A model generated the notes under the pieces. It worked only from the letters and a program-made list of their open reading frames with translations. It ran no database searches and had not been told where the DNA came from. A DNA stretch of 64,000 nucleotides, taken from assembly GCA_039090855.1 (NCBI GenBank), contig CM077011.1, forward strand, positions 21,081,001 to 21,145,000, given 5' to 3'. Below, piece after piece: positions 1 to 9,630 of the stretch (positions are counted from its first letter, which is position 1; each line of letters starts with the position of its first letter). Position numbers and translations under genes: made by a program. The stretch is from Macrothele yani (lineage: Eukaryota; Arthropoda; Arachnida; Araneae; Macrothelidae).

Positions 1-133
1 GATCCAGGGAAGGGAAAAAGCCAACGCCCCGTGAGACAAACATATCCATGCCTCCCCGGGATTCACACCCGGACCCATCTCAGATGAATTATCAGAAGCC
101 TTCGCTTAGACCACTGCGCCACCGGGGCGGGGC
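1..133 (-). mobile_element. SINE-A copy, cut by the window edge
   Basis: This is the promoter half of a tRNA-derived SINE. Read on the minus strand it begins with a GC-rich leader, then an A-box-like TGGCGCAGTGG and a slightly mutated B box (the TTCGAA core reads as TGTGAA). The same sequence recurs, more complete, at 8437-8649. The 3' half lies outside the window. Confidence 0.75.
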
Positions 134-404
134 GGCAAGCTATGACCTTCCTTGATTCTACTTGAAGAAATTCAATCAATCTGTTTAGATTAGATAAATC
201 AAATCGCGACAAAAAGGTTTCAATACTATTTAAAACACAGTATTCTTAGAATTTCCTATCGATAAGTGATATTATGATCATATGTAGAGGATTTTAGGAA
301 GGGACTGTCTGACCCCAGGTTTTTAACAACCCTTAGAAATACGAAGCTAGGAGATTTGGGCTAGAGTGCCACGGAAGCGACATAGAAAGAGGGAGGAAGA
401 CGCC

Positions 405-569
405 CTTATTTATTACCGGGGGGCCAGTACCCGGGGTCCGACGGCTTTACGTGCTCATCCGACGCACGGCTGATATTTAGTGGATCGAGCGTTTTTAACT
501 GCCTGGGATCGAACCTGAGGTCCTTTCTGCGGCAGACACAAACGTTTCCCACTAGGCCACCCGCGGCCC
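405..569 (-). mobile_element. SINE-C copy (tRNA-derived)
   Basis: On the minus strand a tRNA-like head is visible, with A-box-like TGGCCTAGTGGG and B box GGTTCGATCCC at tRNA-like spacing. A diverged second copy sits at 49342-49520 and shares the segment with GTACCCGGGGTCCG. It is distinct from SINE-A. No tail or target duplication could be defined, so the left edge is approximate. Confidence 0.6.
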
Positions 570-1030
570 TAAGTGATATTATCATCATCAACCTTTCTTA
601 AATAACTGCTGGGTGAAAGTCTCCCCAAATATGATTTCATAGTGTTTCCGGGCTTAGTTGTCCGAGGAGCGTGAGGAGCTAGCTTCTGACAATTCGTCAG
701 AAATGGGTATAGGATCGAGCTTTGGATCAGGTATGAGTGTTGTGCTTGTTTGATGGCGCTTGCTCTGTCCCTACCCTGAGACCAGCCTCCAAATTAGGGA
801 ACCGCAATGCCTTATATCTCCAACTATTACTCACGATGCTCGTTATACCCTCTGAACAGTACAAGGTGAGTAAAGAAAAATTACCCTGCTTTTTGTCAAA
901 TCAGATTGTATCACTACACCCACTTCCCATATTAAACCGTACAAAACTCGTGTTTTCGTAAAACAGCATTTGTTTTCAAAACACAGCCTTTTTTTAATAG
1001 ATCAGAAGGTTTTGCCAGTAGTATTATATA
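570..1030. other. Unannotated AT-rich sequence
   Basis: I see no gene, no repeat shared with the rest of the window and no RNA gene here. The short open frames have no recognisable motif. Confidence 0.5.
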
Positions 1031-1183
1031 ATTTTTTTTATTGGAGGTTTAACGACTACCGTGAGCAACCCAATGGGCTTTAAGCAATCTCTCGTCCCTA
1101 ATTTAGGGCCACTGGTTCTAGGGATGGGAGAGAGCCAGTGCCGTAAGACAAACACATCAATGCCTCACCGGGATTCGACGAAT
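1031..1183 (-). mobile_element. SINE-A fragment lacking the tRNA head
   Basis: The body matches SINE-A: a T-rich start, TTTAACGACTACCGTGAGCAA, the CCTAATTTAGGG block, and the segment ending CCTCACCGGGATTCG. The match stops inside the B-box region, so the element is 5'-truncated, as is common for target-primed retrotransposition. Confidence 0.75.
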
Positions 1184-2635
1184 TATAGAATTTACACAGA
1201 AGTTTCTTGAAATAAAATAGTAAACACGTATTTATTTAATATTTCATGACATTCGTTCCAAATTTCATTTATGTGCGCTGTGCTTGTCTGAGCACAACAC
1301 ACATAAATGAAAATAAAATAAATGGAAATGTAGCATTTCTCAGGAACACCGAAACGGTCGTTATTGTTTCTTTATCTACGTCTCGTTTTTCTATTTTCGA
1401 ACAAAACAATGTTTCATATAGAGGAAGAATCCAATTTCGAATGTTTAGTCACACACAGTCCTCTCTTATGGCGATACCCTCGTGGCATATGCTGTATTAT
1501 TTGAAAGAATAAGGGGGATGAGTCAATATTAGAATGAAAGGCTGCTGGAACGCTTTACTCGAAAGCACTGGAATGTATCAGTTGCAGCCCCAATCCAATG
1601 AAACATTTATGCTCCTCTAGCGCTATTCTTTGAACATTGTGAGTGCTTAAAGGGGTAGAGTAATAGCGAAGAGAATCTCGTTCTCTTCCCTTTCTGGTCT
1701 CTCACCCTCTATCTTCCCTGATTTGTTCTCAGCCTGGACTTTAATATTCTCTCCTGCTCCTGTAACATACAGGGTAACGAATCTTAGCCCATTCTCTGCT
1801 TGGAAGAACCCACCTCTCATAAGGGGATTTTGATGCAGATGCAAGATCACTCCGCTAAAGCCGTTGGCGACCTTTCATCCAGAGATTACTTCGTCTCTAA
1901 TGCTGTTTGCTTTCTATGAGATGTGAAGGAACGAGAGGAGGAACACTACGCAATATACCGTAAGTAACAGCGTTGCGAGTGAAGTAAAGAAGAAAATATT
2001 TCTTAGCCATTAAAAGAAAAAGAACGCTCATATGTTACCTTATTGGTGATTGTACAATTGCTCCCAAATTTTTGTACGTAAATGTAAACAATAAAGACTG
2101 AAATTTTTAATGTTGGAGTGGCTGATAAAGAAAAACATGTTTTAATCTTTGATATACTCTTACTGGAAATGCGTAATTAAATTATCTGCGGAGACAGCAG
2201 ATCTCCATCTACTTTGAAAGGTATTGATGTTTGTGTAAGTGTTTGGTACTATACGTACTACTATTCATATTATCATATGTGTTTTTGTATTACTATTACT
2301 TCATTTGTACTTTGTATTATATTGTCCTTTAATTTTAAGGAAAGCCTGTTCTGGGTCTTTCCCTATTACCATTAGTTTTGTCTTGTTTTTTAAGACAGCA
2401 TTATAATGTAACCTATCATTCGAACAATATTGCGTGATCTTAAACATTTTTCCATGACTAGTTGCCCAGATTACGTGCTGAAGCAGGTGACCACGTATTT
2501 TGCGTACCATCGTAATCAACACTTACGTACATCTGCGTAAAGGTTCCTAATTCAGTAGTCCGTGGGTGTAGAATTAATATTAACGCAGATCTTACAGTTT
2601 GTGGAAATTAGCGCCGTATTCTAAGCGTTTGCTTC
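1184..2635. other. Unannotated sequence
   Basis: About 1.45 kb with no recognisable gene or repeat. The open frames of 60-90 codons show no domain motif and no plausible start context, and read as chance frames. Confidence 0.5.
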
Positions 2636-2639
2636 TGAC

Positions 2640-2800
2640 CGTTAGACCGACTGAGCCCTGACTAGAGTCCCGGATGAGGTAAAGGTGGTGTGCCTATCCT
2701 ATGTCACAAGCTCTCCACCCTCTTCGAAACAGCTCCCCATGTTAAGGACAGACAGCTTATACAGTGGCTCCTGGCGGTCGTTGAACCATAAAAAAAAACA
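2640..2800 (+). mobile_element. Decayed SINE-A-like copy
   Basis: A plus-strand relic. It has a degraded tRNA-like head with GTTAGACCGACTGAGCC, a central block that no longer aligns well, and a tail GGCGGTCGTTGAACC followed by an A run. The tail matches the SINE-A 3' end (GGTGGTCGTTAAACC plus A-rich). The call rests mainly on the tail. Confidence 0.45.
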
Positions 2801-3104
2801 TAAAGAGTTGCATAACATCGAAACATTTACCGGCGGAAGAACTCGAAACTGATAAAAATATTTCATCAACTCTCTCCCACTTCACACAGATATTAGACTT
2901 TTATTTCCTTTATCATTTGCTGCCAGTTATTGTCACATAGTGAGAAACTCTTCGTAGATCCAACACGGTGTTCAAGTAAAAAAAATGAAAACGTCAGGTA
3001 ACCGAAATTTATATGGGAGAAAGAAACAAAAACTAAAATTTCAAATAGTCATATACTCCACAAGCGTCGAACTTTCAAAGAGAACTTGGCCGCGGTTTCC
3101 TATC

Positions 3105-4524
3105 ACTTTTTCCGTGTACATTTCATCCACGTTCCTTAGCCCAGTTCACTTTGTTCACCGTTCATTTTGTGCACATTCATTTCGTCCTCAGAATGAATGG
3201 AATACCGTGGACATTTTCTTTTTTCATGAAATTTTTGTTGTTGCGCAAACAAAAAATGTCAGCGGACATTGCTTGCATGCGATTCTCCTTTCTGTTTAAG
3301 GTTTTTCATTAAAATATAATGTTTTTAAATGTTATTTAAAGTAAAACGAGGAACTGTACTTTGAAGAACTTCTTAACACTTTTGTGTTGTATGATGTCAA
3401 TAACTGTCACGTAAATCAGAGTTTATTCCTGTGGCTATAAATGTGGTGGATTAAAACGGAAAATTTTAGACCCCCTTTCTTCTTTAGGTAAAAAGTGTCT
3501 ATTTTCCTTCTCTCACACCGCAAACTTGAAGTAAATATCAATCTAAACCTTTTTTGTACCATATATACTTTTATAATTTTTTCTCTCACTTTAACTAGCT
3601 GTGACACATAGAGAGCATTATAGATCATTCGTATGAAAATTAGTAATTCAGAATTTACAAACAATTAATAATCAAAACAAAAGAATACATATACTGGAAA
3701 GCTTTTATGAAAACAAAATACAAGAAGTTTCACAAAACAATAAAATGTATCTTTTTTACTTTGATTTTTGTCATAATGATTGACACCGTGCCACACACAT
3801 GAGTTAAACAGCTCTGTGACGTATATTCTAAATTAACGTTCCTTTTTAGTTTCTTTCCCTATGTAAATCTTGAGTTTATTCTGTTATTCTTCACTCTCAA
3901 CGTGGTATCTTTCTCTCAAACGAATACGTTTGGCAACAACAACTGAGGTTGAATGAAGGACACGTATGCCTGAGTTTTGATAAGATCAAGAGATAAAAAC
4001 GACGACTAGTCTATTGCTTGAGAGCGTTTAATTGTAAACTGATTATTGAAAGGAGCGTTGTGAAAAGAGCATTGTGTGGTGTGTGGAGAGTTTAGTGCAA
4101 TATGCCATGCTACGATGTGTTTGCTACATCCTGAATAAAGCATCTTTTTTCCGTAAGTGTGACTTCTGTTGTTTACATGTTTCGTCTGGCCGTTAAGGTT
4201 TCTTTCATTTAGGAACTATTTCTTAGTATGTTGATGTTTTAAGTTAACGTAGAAGTAAGACAACACTTCTTCGTCATAGCTCTTCAAAGTTCAATTTCTC
4301 GTTGTATTTTAACCGAAAAACTTAAACAGGCAAAAATTGCATATAAGCAATGTCCACTGCCTTTTTTTCAGTCTAGTAATAAAATTCCATCGTTACAGAA
4401 AATGTCCACTGCATTCATCCATTCTGAGGAAGAAATGAATGTGCACAAAGTGAACGGTGGAGAAAGTGACCGTGGACGAAATGAGATGGACCAAGTGAAT
4501 GTGGTCAAATGAACACGGAAAAGG
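3105..4524. mobile_element. Foldback element with ~120-bp inverted termini
   Basis: The sequence at 3105-3228 recurs as its reverse complement at 4400-4524, both ending in a ...TTTTCCGTGT/ACACGGAAAA... block. The right arm is built from imperfect ~15-bp repeats of the type GTGGACAAAGTGAAC. About 1.17 kb of AT-rich sequence without a coding region lies between the arms. The architecture fits a non-autonomous TIR element or foldback transposon. I could not define a target-site duplication, and the superfamily is unknown. Confidence 0.55.
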
Positions 4525-4532
4525 TGGTGCGT

Positions 4533-4676
4533 CACCCTGGGCCGCACAGAGTTCTAACCTCTGGCGTCTTTCGTTCGGCTCTCGGATGAATCATTGGTGA
4601 GGTGTCCTCATATATCCCCGGCTTTATAGCCCTTAGTTTCTCACGGTGATTATTAAACTTCAAAATATAAAAAATG
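4533..4676 (+). mobile_element. Decayed SINE-A-like copy
   Basis: The 3' part (TTTATAGCCCTTAGTTTCTC, then a degraded ACGGTGATTATTAAAC, then an A-rich tail) aligns with the SINE-A 3' end. The head, including GGATGAATCATTGGTGAGG, is diverged and internally shortened. It abuts the right end of the foldback element at 3105-4524. Confidence 0.5.
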
Positions 4677-5557
4677 AAGATAAAGGCGTTGTTTTTGAAG
4701 TTTGATGAAGAACAATTTTGTTTCTCGTAATGAAAATTTTACAAGGAAACATGAAGCTACGTTGTATTCAGCACTGAAAAGGAGAACGGAAAGATCGATT
4801 AAAAGCATAGCTGGAAAACGAAGTACCTTAGAGTGTGTTTAAGAAAAGAAACACCACTCAGAAAATGCAGAACAGCAAGCTACAAACTGTAAAATGCAAT
4901 GAAACTACTACATTTACAGTTGCCAAAACAACACGTCTTCTCTCCAAAGAGAAAACAACATGTTTTTGTCTAAACGCCTACGACCATACATAGCTCCTCT
5001 TGTGTGCAAGAATAACTTTTGTAAACATGTCAACAATAAGGCTTCAAGAAAACTCCCGAAGGAGCAGAATGATTCGTGTAGCTAAATTTTTCCAGTTCTA
5101 AGAATCAAATATCTCCTGATTTTGCGATATTGTGGGAGAAAAGATGGAAGAACACTCTCTCACCTTTACATTTTCTCAAAAATAATATTAATATACAAAA
5201 ATATTTGTGTTAAGGATATTTTGTTTTTATTATTGTTACTATTGCCAGCACTGCGCACTGCATTAATCTTAACCCTATCATAAGATGGAAAGCCTGAACT
5301 TACTTGAGCGCACCTAGTCTTCATTGAATTTAAATATTTCTACCCGCAGGTAAAATGTATCATTAATAAAATATAAATAATATCTTACTTTGCAATATTT
5401 TATAGAATGATATCAGCATTTTTCGACTAGGAAACATCGTCATTCATTTGGAAGAAATTCAGCCATCACCAAACTCAGTGTGATGGAATGTTATATGAAA
5501 CCGCTCATCACAAACGTTCTTCATTTGAACTTACGATCACACTGATTTATACTAATA
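4677..5557. other. Unannotated AT-rich sequence
   Basis: I see no gene or shared repeat between the SINE relic and the Tc1 element that starts at 5558. Confidence 0.5.
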
Positions 5558-6987
5558 CACTGACGGAAAAAAAAATCTTAACACCAAGAAGGGGTTGTGG
5601 TTAGATAAACCACAGTTGGTAGGCGGTGAGAGTACATCTGTAAGATGACGTCTATGTAAATTTCACGCTCGGCGCATACGTGTGGCGCTATTAGCGCCCC
5701 TCGGAACATGCAAAGCGGGTTTGCTGTAAATACGCGCTGTAACGTTCGTGAGCGTTAGTTATCGTTGAGATTCGACGTAGGGTGTTGATGTTAGTCACGA
5801 ATGCCTTTAAGAAGACGAAGAAGCCATTATCAACAGCTCACGGAGTTTGAACGAGGTCGTGTAATAGGGCTACGAGAAGGTGGATTTTCTTTCCGCAATA
5901 TTGCAGGACGACTTGGCAGGAATGTAGCCACTGTGCATGATTGTTGGCAGCGGTGGTCAAGGAAAGGTACTGCCTCAAGAAGACGGGGTTCCGGCCGGCC
6001 ACGTGGCACTACTGAGAGGGAAGACCGCCGTGTACGGCGTATGGCCGTGGCGCATCGTACCGCGTCTGCGGCAGCAATTCGAGCTGCAGTTGCCACCACA
6101 GTGACACAACAAACTGTTACAAATCGGTTACTTGAAGGACAGCTCCGAGCCAGAAGCCCTGCAGCGTGCATTCCACTTACTCCAAACCACAGCCGTTTGC
6201 GACGTCAGTGGTGTCAAGCTAGAGCTCATTGGAGGGCGGAGTGGAGATCTGTTGTATTTTCGGATGAAATCCGGTTCTGCCTGGGTGCCAGTGATGGCCA
6301 TGTGTTGGTTAGAAGGAGGCCAGGTGAGCGCCTGCAACGAACCTGTCTGCGGCTGAGACAGACTGGACGTACACCTGGAGTTATGGTCTAGCGAGCAATT
6401 TCCTATAACAGCAGGAGCACTCTCGTGGTTATCTCACGCACACTGACGGCACAGTTGTACGTCGGTCTGGTGATTCAACCTGTTGTGCTGCCATTCATGA
6501 ACAGCATTCCAGGGGGTGTTTCCCAACAGGATAACGCTCGCGTGCATACCGCTGTTGTAACCCAACATGCTCTACAGAGTGTTGACATGTTGCCCTGGCC
6601 TGCTAGATCACTAGATCTTTCTCCAATCGAGCACGTATGGGACATCAATGGACGACAACTCCAGCGTCACCCCAAACCAGTATTAACCGTCCCTGTATTG
6701 AACGACCAAGTGCAACAGGCATGGAACTCCATCCCACAAACTGACGTCAAGCACCTGTACGACACAATGCATGAACGTTTGCATGCTTGCATTCAACATT
6801 CTGGCGGTTACACCGGTTATTAATGTACCAGCATTTCACATTTAAAATGGCTCTTCTCGCGCTTACATTAAGCTGTGAACTTGAAACCTTAATCGATTAA
6901 ATATGTTACCTATACTAATGTATTGCCGCCATTTCATTCCTCTACAACTATTTTTTCGTGGTGTTGGGATTCTTTTTTCCGTCAGTG
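5558..6987 (+). mobile_element. Tc1-family transposon with paired TIRs (Tc1-1)
   Basis: The element is 1,430 bp and flanked by TA at 5556-5557 and 6988-6989. The left terminus starts CACTGACGGAAAAA and the right terminus is its reverse complement. About 25 of the first 28 bases pair, through a conserved AACACC. A single transposase reading frame lies between. These are the standard marks of Tc1 cut-and-paste insertion at TA. It is the least damaged DNA transposon in the window. Confidence 0.93.
5801..6823 (+). pseudogene. Tc1 transposase, one premature stop
   Basis: A frame of 340 codons runs from ATG 5801 to TAA 6821-6823 and is broken once, by TAG at 6389-6391, where related copies have Trp in the VWGAIS motif. 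The N-terminal ~110 residues are a paired-like helix-turn-helix DNA-binding region (LTEFERGRVIGLREGGFSF, later an arginine-rich GRPRG hinge). The catalytic core follows: first Asp in VVFSDE, second in QQDNAR, and Glu in SPIEHVWD, all present. There are 32 residues between the second Asp and the Glu, against 34 in classical Tc1. The C-terminus ends GGYTGY, as in many Tc1 proteins. It would bind its own TIRs and cut DNA in the nucleus, but as written it gives only a 196-residue truncated product. Confidence 0.92.
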
Positions 6988-7925
6988 TATATAATTGTTA
7001 TGTGTTTCAGTTAAAATATGCTATTTAATCTATATTGACAAATTTAAACGATTTGGAGTATTCAGCTTTTTGAGCGTATGTGAAAGACAGTGGAATACAA
7101 TTTTTTTCAATGCATTCAAACTCATCACAACGAACATGAATACATTGAATTATTCCTATTAACGAACTTCAGAAAATCCCGTCTAAAATGACATTAAAGA
7201 TATACGAAGGAGAAAGTTTACATCGAACAAAACGTTGCAGTCATGATGTATGCTATATATCGAACATTTGATGCCCCCAGTGCTATTAACCATTTTCAGA
7301 ATCGGATCGTGTGTTTCATTATCTGCTTGAAGCAAAGAACTGTTACTATGGAACTACACCTGCAACATTTGGCGCAGAAGAACGGATTGGTATGCATAGC
7401 GGATGTGACATCACAACGCAGAATAACCAATGGTCCTTAGGTATGCTATGATGTGGTATCCCACTACATCTGGGATCCACCTCCATGCTTCACAGTCGGA
7501 AAACAACGGCCGGGGTGGTAGGCTTTTGCAGGTTTTGGCCAGAAGCGCACTCTACCAGTGGTAGAAAACAATGTGAAGCAGAATTCATCAAACCAGATGA
7601 CACGTTGCCAGTCTCTAGAATCCCAGTTTTTCATGTGTTCTTTAGTATCTTACATGTTTCGTTGCATTGAACTTTGTAATCACAGGTTTACCGATTGCAG
7701 AACGGCAATAATTACTGGTACGATGGTTTTCCCGAGAAAACGGAATTATTCCGACTAGCTTCGAAATGTGCTGCTATTTGCGGTGCCGTGGTCTTATACA
7801 TTCGTTCTACCATCCGTGACAGCTTTTGCCTATCCCTGTCTTTTACCTTCATATGGCGGTCATAATTTACACATTTGTAAGCAACGCCGTGTCATTTTAA
7901 TAAGCAGTCGTATTTTTGTTGTTGT
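6988..7925. other. Unannotated sequence
   Basis: About 0.94 kb between a Tc1 and a SINE. Open frames of 60-66 codons (for example 7243-7440) show no domain features. Confidence 0.5.
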
Positions 7926-8121
7926 TGATTTTGTGGTTTAAAGACCGCCGTGAGCAACACCATGGGCTAAATCCTGTCGCTCATCCCTAATTTAAGGTTC
8001 CATCGGTGGGAGAGATCTAATCCCGTAATATAAGCACAACTATCATGCCTCACGCGGTTTCGAACTCGGACCCATCTCGGACGAATGGTAAAAAACCAGG
8101 GCATAGGCCGCAGGGGCGGCA
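7926..8121 (-). mobile_element. SINE-A copy, diverged
   Basis: Full-span but mutated SINE-A. It contains GTGGTTTAAAGACCGCCGTG, GAGCAACACCATGGGCTA, the CCTAATTTAAGG block, the B-box region CGGTTTCGAACTC and the terminal GGGGCGGC. Several small indels suggest it is older than the copy at 8437. Confidence 0.75.
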
Positions 8122-8436
8122 ATCATAACATTCGATACAGTTGCTCGTGGTACACCTACTCCAGTTCTGACTTTCTAGTTATTGAAGCTCCTACAAGACG
8201 CGCACAAATGATCATGCCTTTTCTAAGGTCATTGAGACCTGCGATTGTCGACAATTGCTCACAACATATATTTCACCTCATATTGTGGCAGACATCGTAC
8301 ATATATTTCACCCCATATTGGGATTGCAGACATCGTACTGCATCCCTGTATATACCTCACATCGCTGATAACGTCCCTGTAATTTTCATACGGGGTATTT
8401 CATATACTCCACTCGCAATTGGTGTTTCCATATATT

Positions 8437-8649
8437 TTTTTTATTGGAGGTTTAACGACCACCGTGAGCAACTCAATGGGCTATAAGCAGTCGCCCGTCC
8501 CTAATTTAGGGTCACTGGTTCCAGGGAAGGGAGAGAGCCAGTGCCGTAAGACAAACACAACATCCATGCCTCACCGGGATTCGAACCCGGACTCCGTTCG
8601 GACGAATGATCAGAGGCCATCGCTTAGACCACTGCGCCACCGGGGCGGC
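8437..8649 (-). mobile_element. SINE-A, full-length reference copy
   Basis: The best SINE-A in the window, about 213 bp. On the minus strand: leader GCCGCCCCGGTGGCGCAGTGG (A box TGGCGCAGTGG), B box GGGTTCGAATCCC about 50 bases further on, then a body with CCTGGAACCAGTGACC and CCTAAATTAGGGACGGG, ending GGTGGTCGTTAAACCTCC plus an A-rich tail. The boxes are the internal RNA polymerase III promoter of a tRNA ancestor. The element has no coding capacity and depends on a LINE in trans. Confidence 0.85.
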
Positions 8650-9034
8650 TTTCCATATTTTCGATAAACTCCTGTATTAGCAGAAGATCATATGTGAAGT
8701 TTCACGAGGTCCGATCAAATAGTAACCGATCTAGGGTCAAGAAACAATATCTAAGTACCCTATGTTGTTGGTGTCCTAGTTTCCTTCACTGTACGCAACT
8801 TCTGTCGCTACACACTTTCTTCAGATTTCTGGTCACTATTCATAATATTTCTGAAGTCAATTTTACATATCGCCAACCGGTGTTGCCTTCGCGTTCTACT
8901 TTATCTTCTCGGTGCCCTTCAAATGTTCTCTCCTTCAAAGGCATTTACAACTTCGAGTACAGCCAGAAGTCCCAAAGACCCATGTCTGGAGAGTGTGGGG
9001 CCTTCCTCACTTGTGTTATCCGGTGTTCGGCCAA
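8650..9034. other. Unannotated sequence
   Basis: I see nothing recognisable. The 116-codon open frame that crosses it (8694-9044) has no motif and runs into the minisatellite. Confidence 0.5.
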
Positions 9035-9630
9035 GAAGGCATGAATGAAGAAGAGCTTTGGGAACGTAAATGAGGATGGGATTTGGGATACTCAATGAGT
9101 AGGAGATTTGGGAGCCTGAATGAAGCTGAGATTTTAGGAGCCTGAATGAGATGGTGCTTTGTGAGCCCGAATGATGTCTAGCTTTGTGAGCATGAATGAG
9201 AAGGAGCTTTGGAAATCTGAAGGCGGAGGAGCGTAAGGAGCGTGAACGAGGATTGGTCTGAACGACGAGGAGCTTTTGGAGCCTGAAGAAACTTTGAGAG
9301 CTTGAAAGGACAGGAGCTTTGAGAGTCTGAATGAGTAGGAGATTTGACAGCCTGAATGAAGAGGAGTAGCTTTGGTGCTTGAATGGGGAGGTGCTTTGGG
9401 AGCATGAATGATTAGGGGCTTTGGGAGCATGGAGGGGAAGTTGCTTTGGGAACCTAAATGGGGAGGACTTTCGGAGCATGAATGACGAGCAGATTTGGAT
9501 GCAGGAATGACAAGAGTCTTTAAGAACATGAATGGGGAGCTTTTGGGAGCCTGAATGAGGAGGAGCTTTGGGAGCCTCAAAAAGTAGGAGTTTTGAGAGC
9601 TTGAATGAGGAGGACCTTTGGCACTGACTT
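9035..9630. repeat. 25-bp purine-rich minisatellite, ~24 units
   Basis: Imperfect units of the form GGGAGCCTGAATGAGGAGGAG plus CTTT repeat every 25 bp, with occasional 26-bp units. One strand is strongly purine-rich. Because 25 is not a multiple of 3, the repeat reads through all three minus-strand frames and creates overlapping Ser/Pro/Leu-rich open frames, the longest 239 codons. I treat these as artefacts of low stop content, not genes. Confidence 0.9.

Noticed and set aside
5801..6823. Idea that TAG is read through or reassigned, because many transposase lesions are TAG
   Set aside because: TAG predominates in Tc1-1, Tc1-2 and mariner-2, but TGA and TAA also break Tc1-3, Tc1-5 and Tc1-7, and frameshifts are frequent. 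Ordinary decay of Trp and Gln codons explains it.
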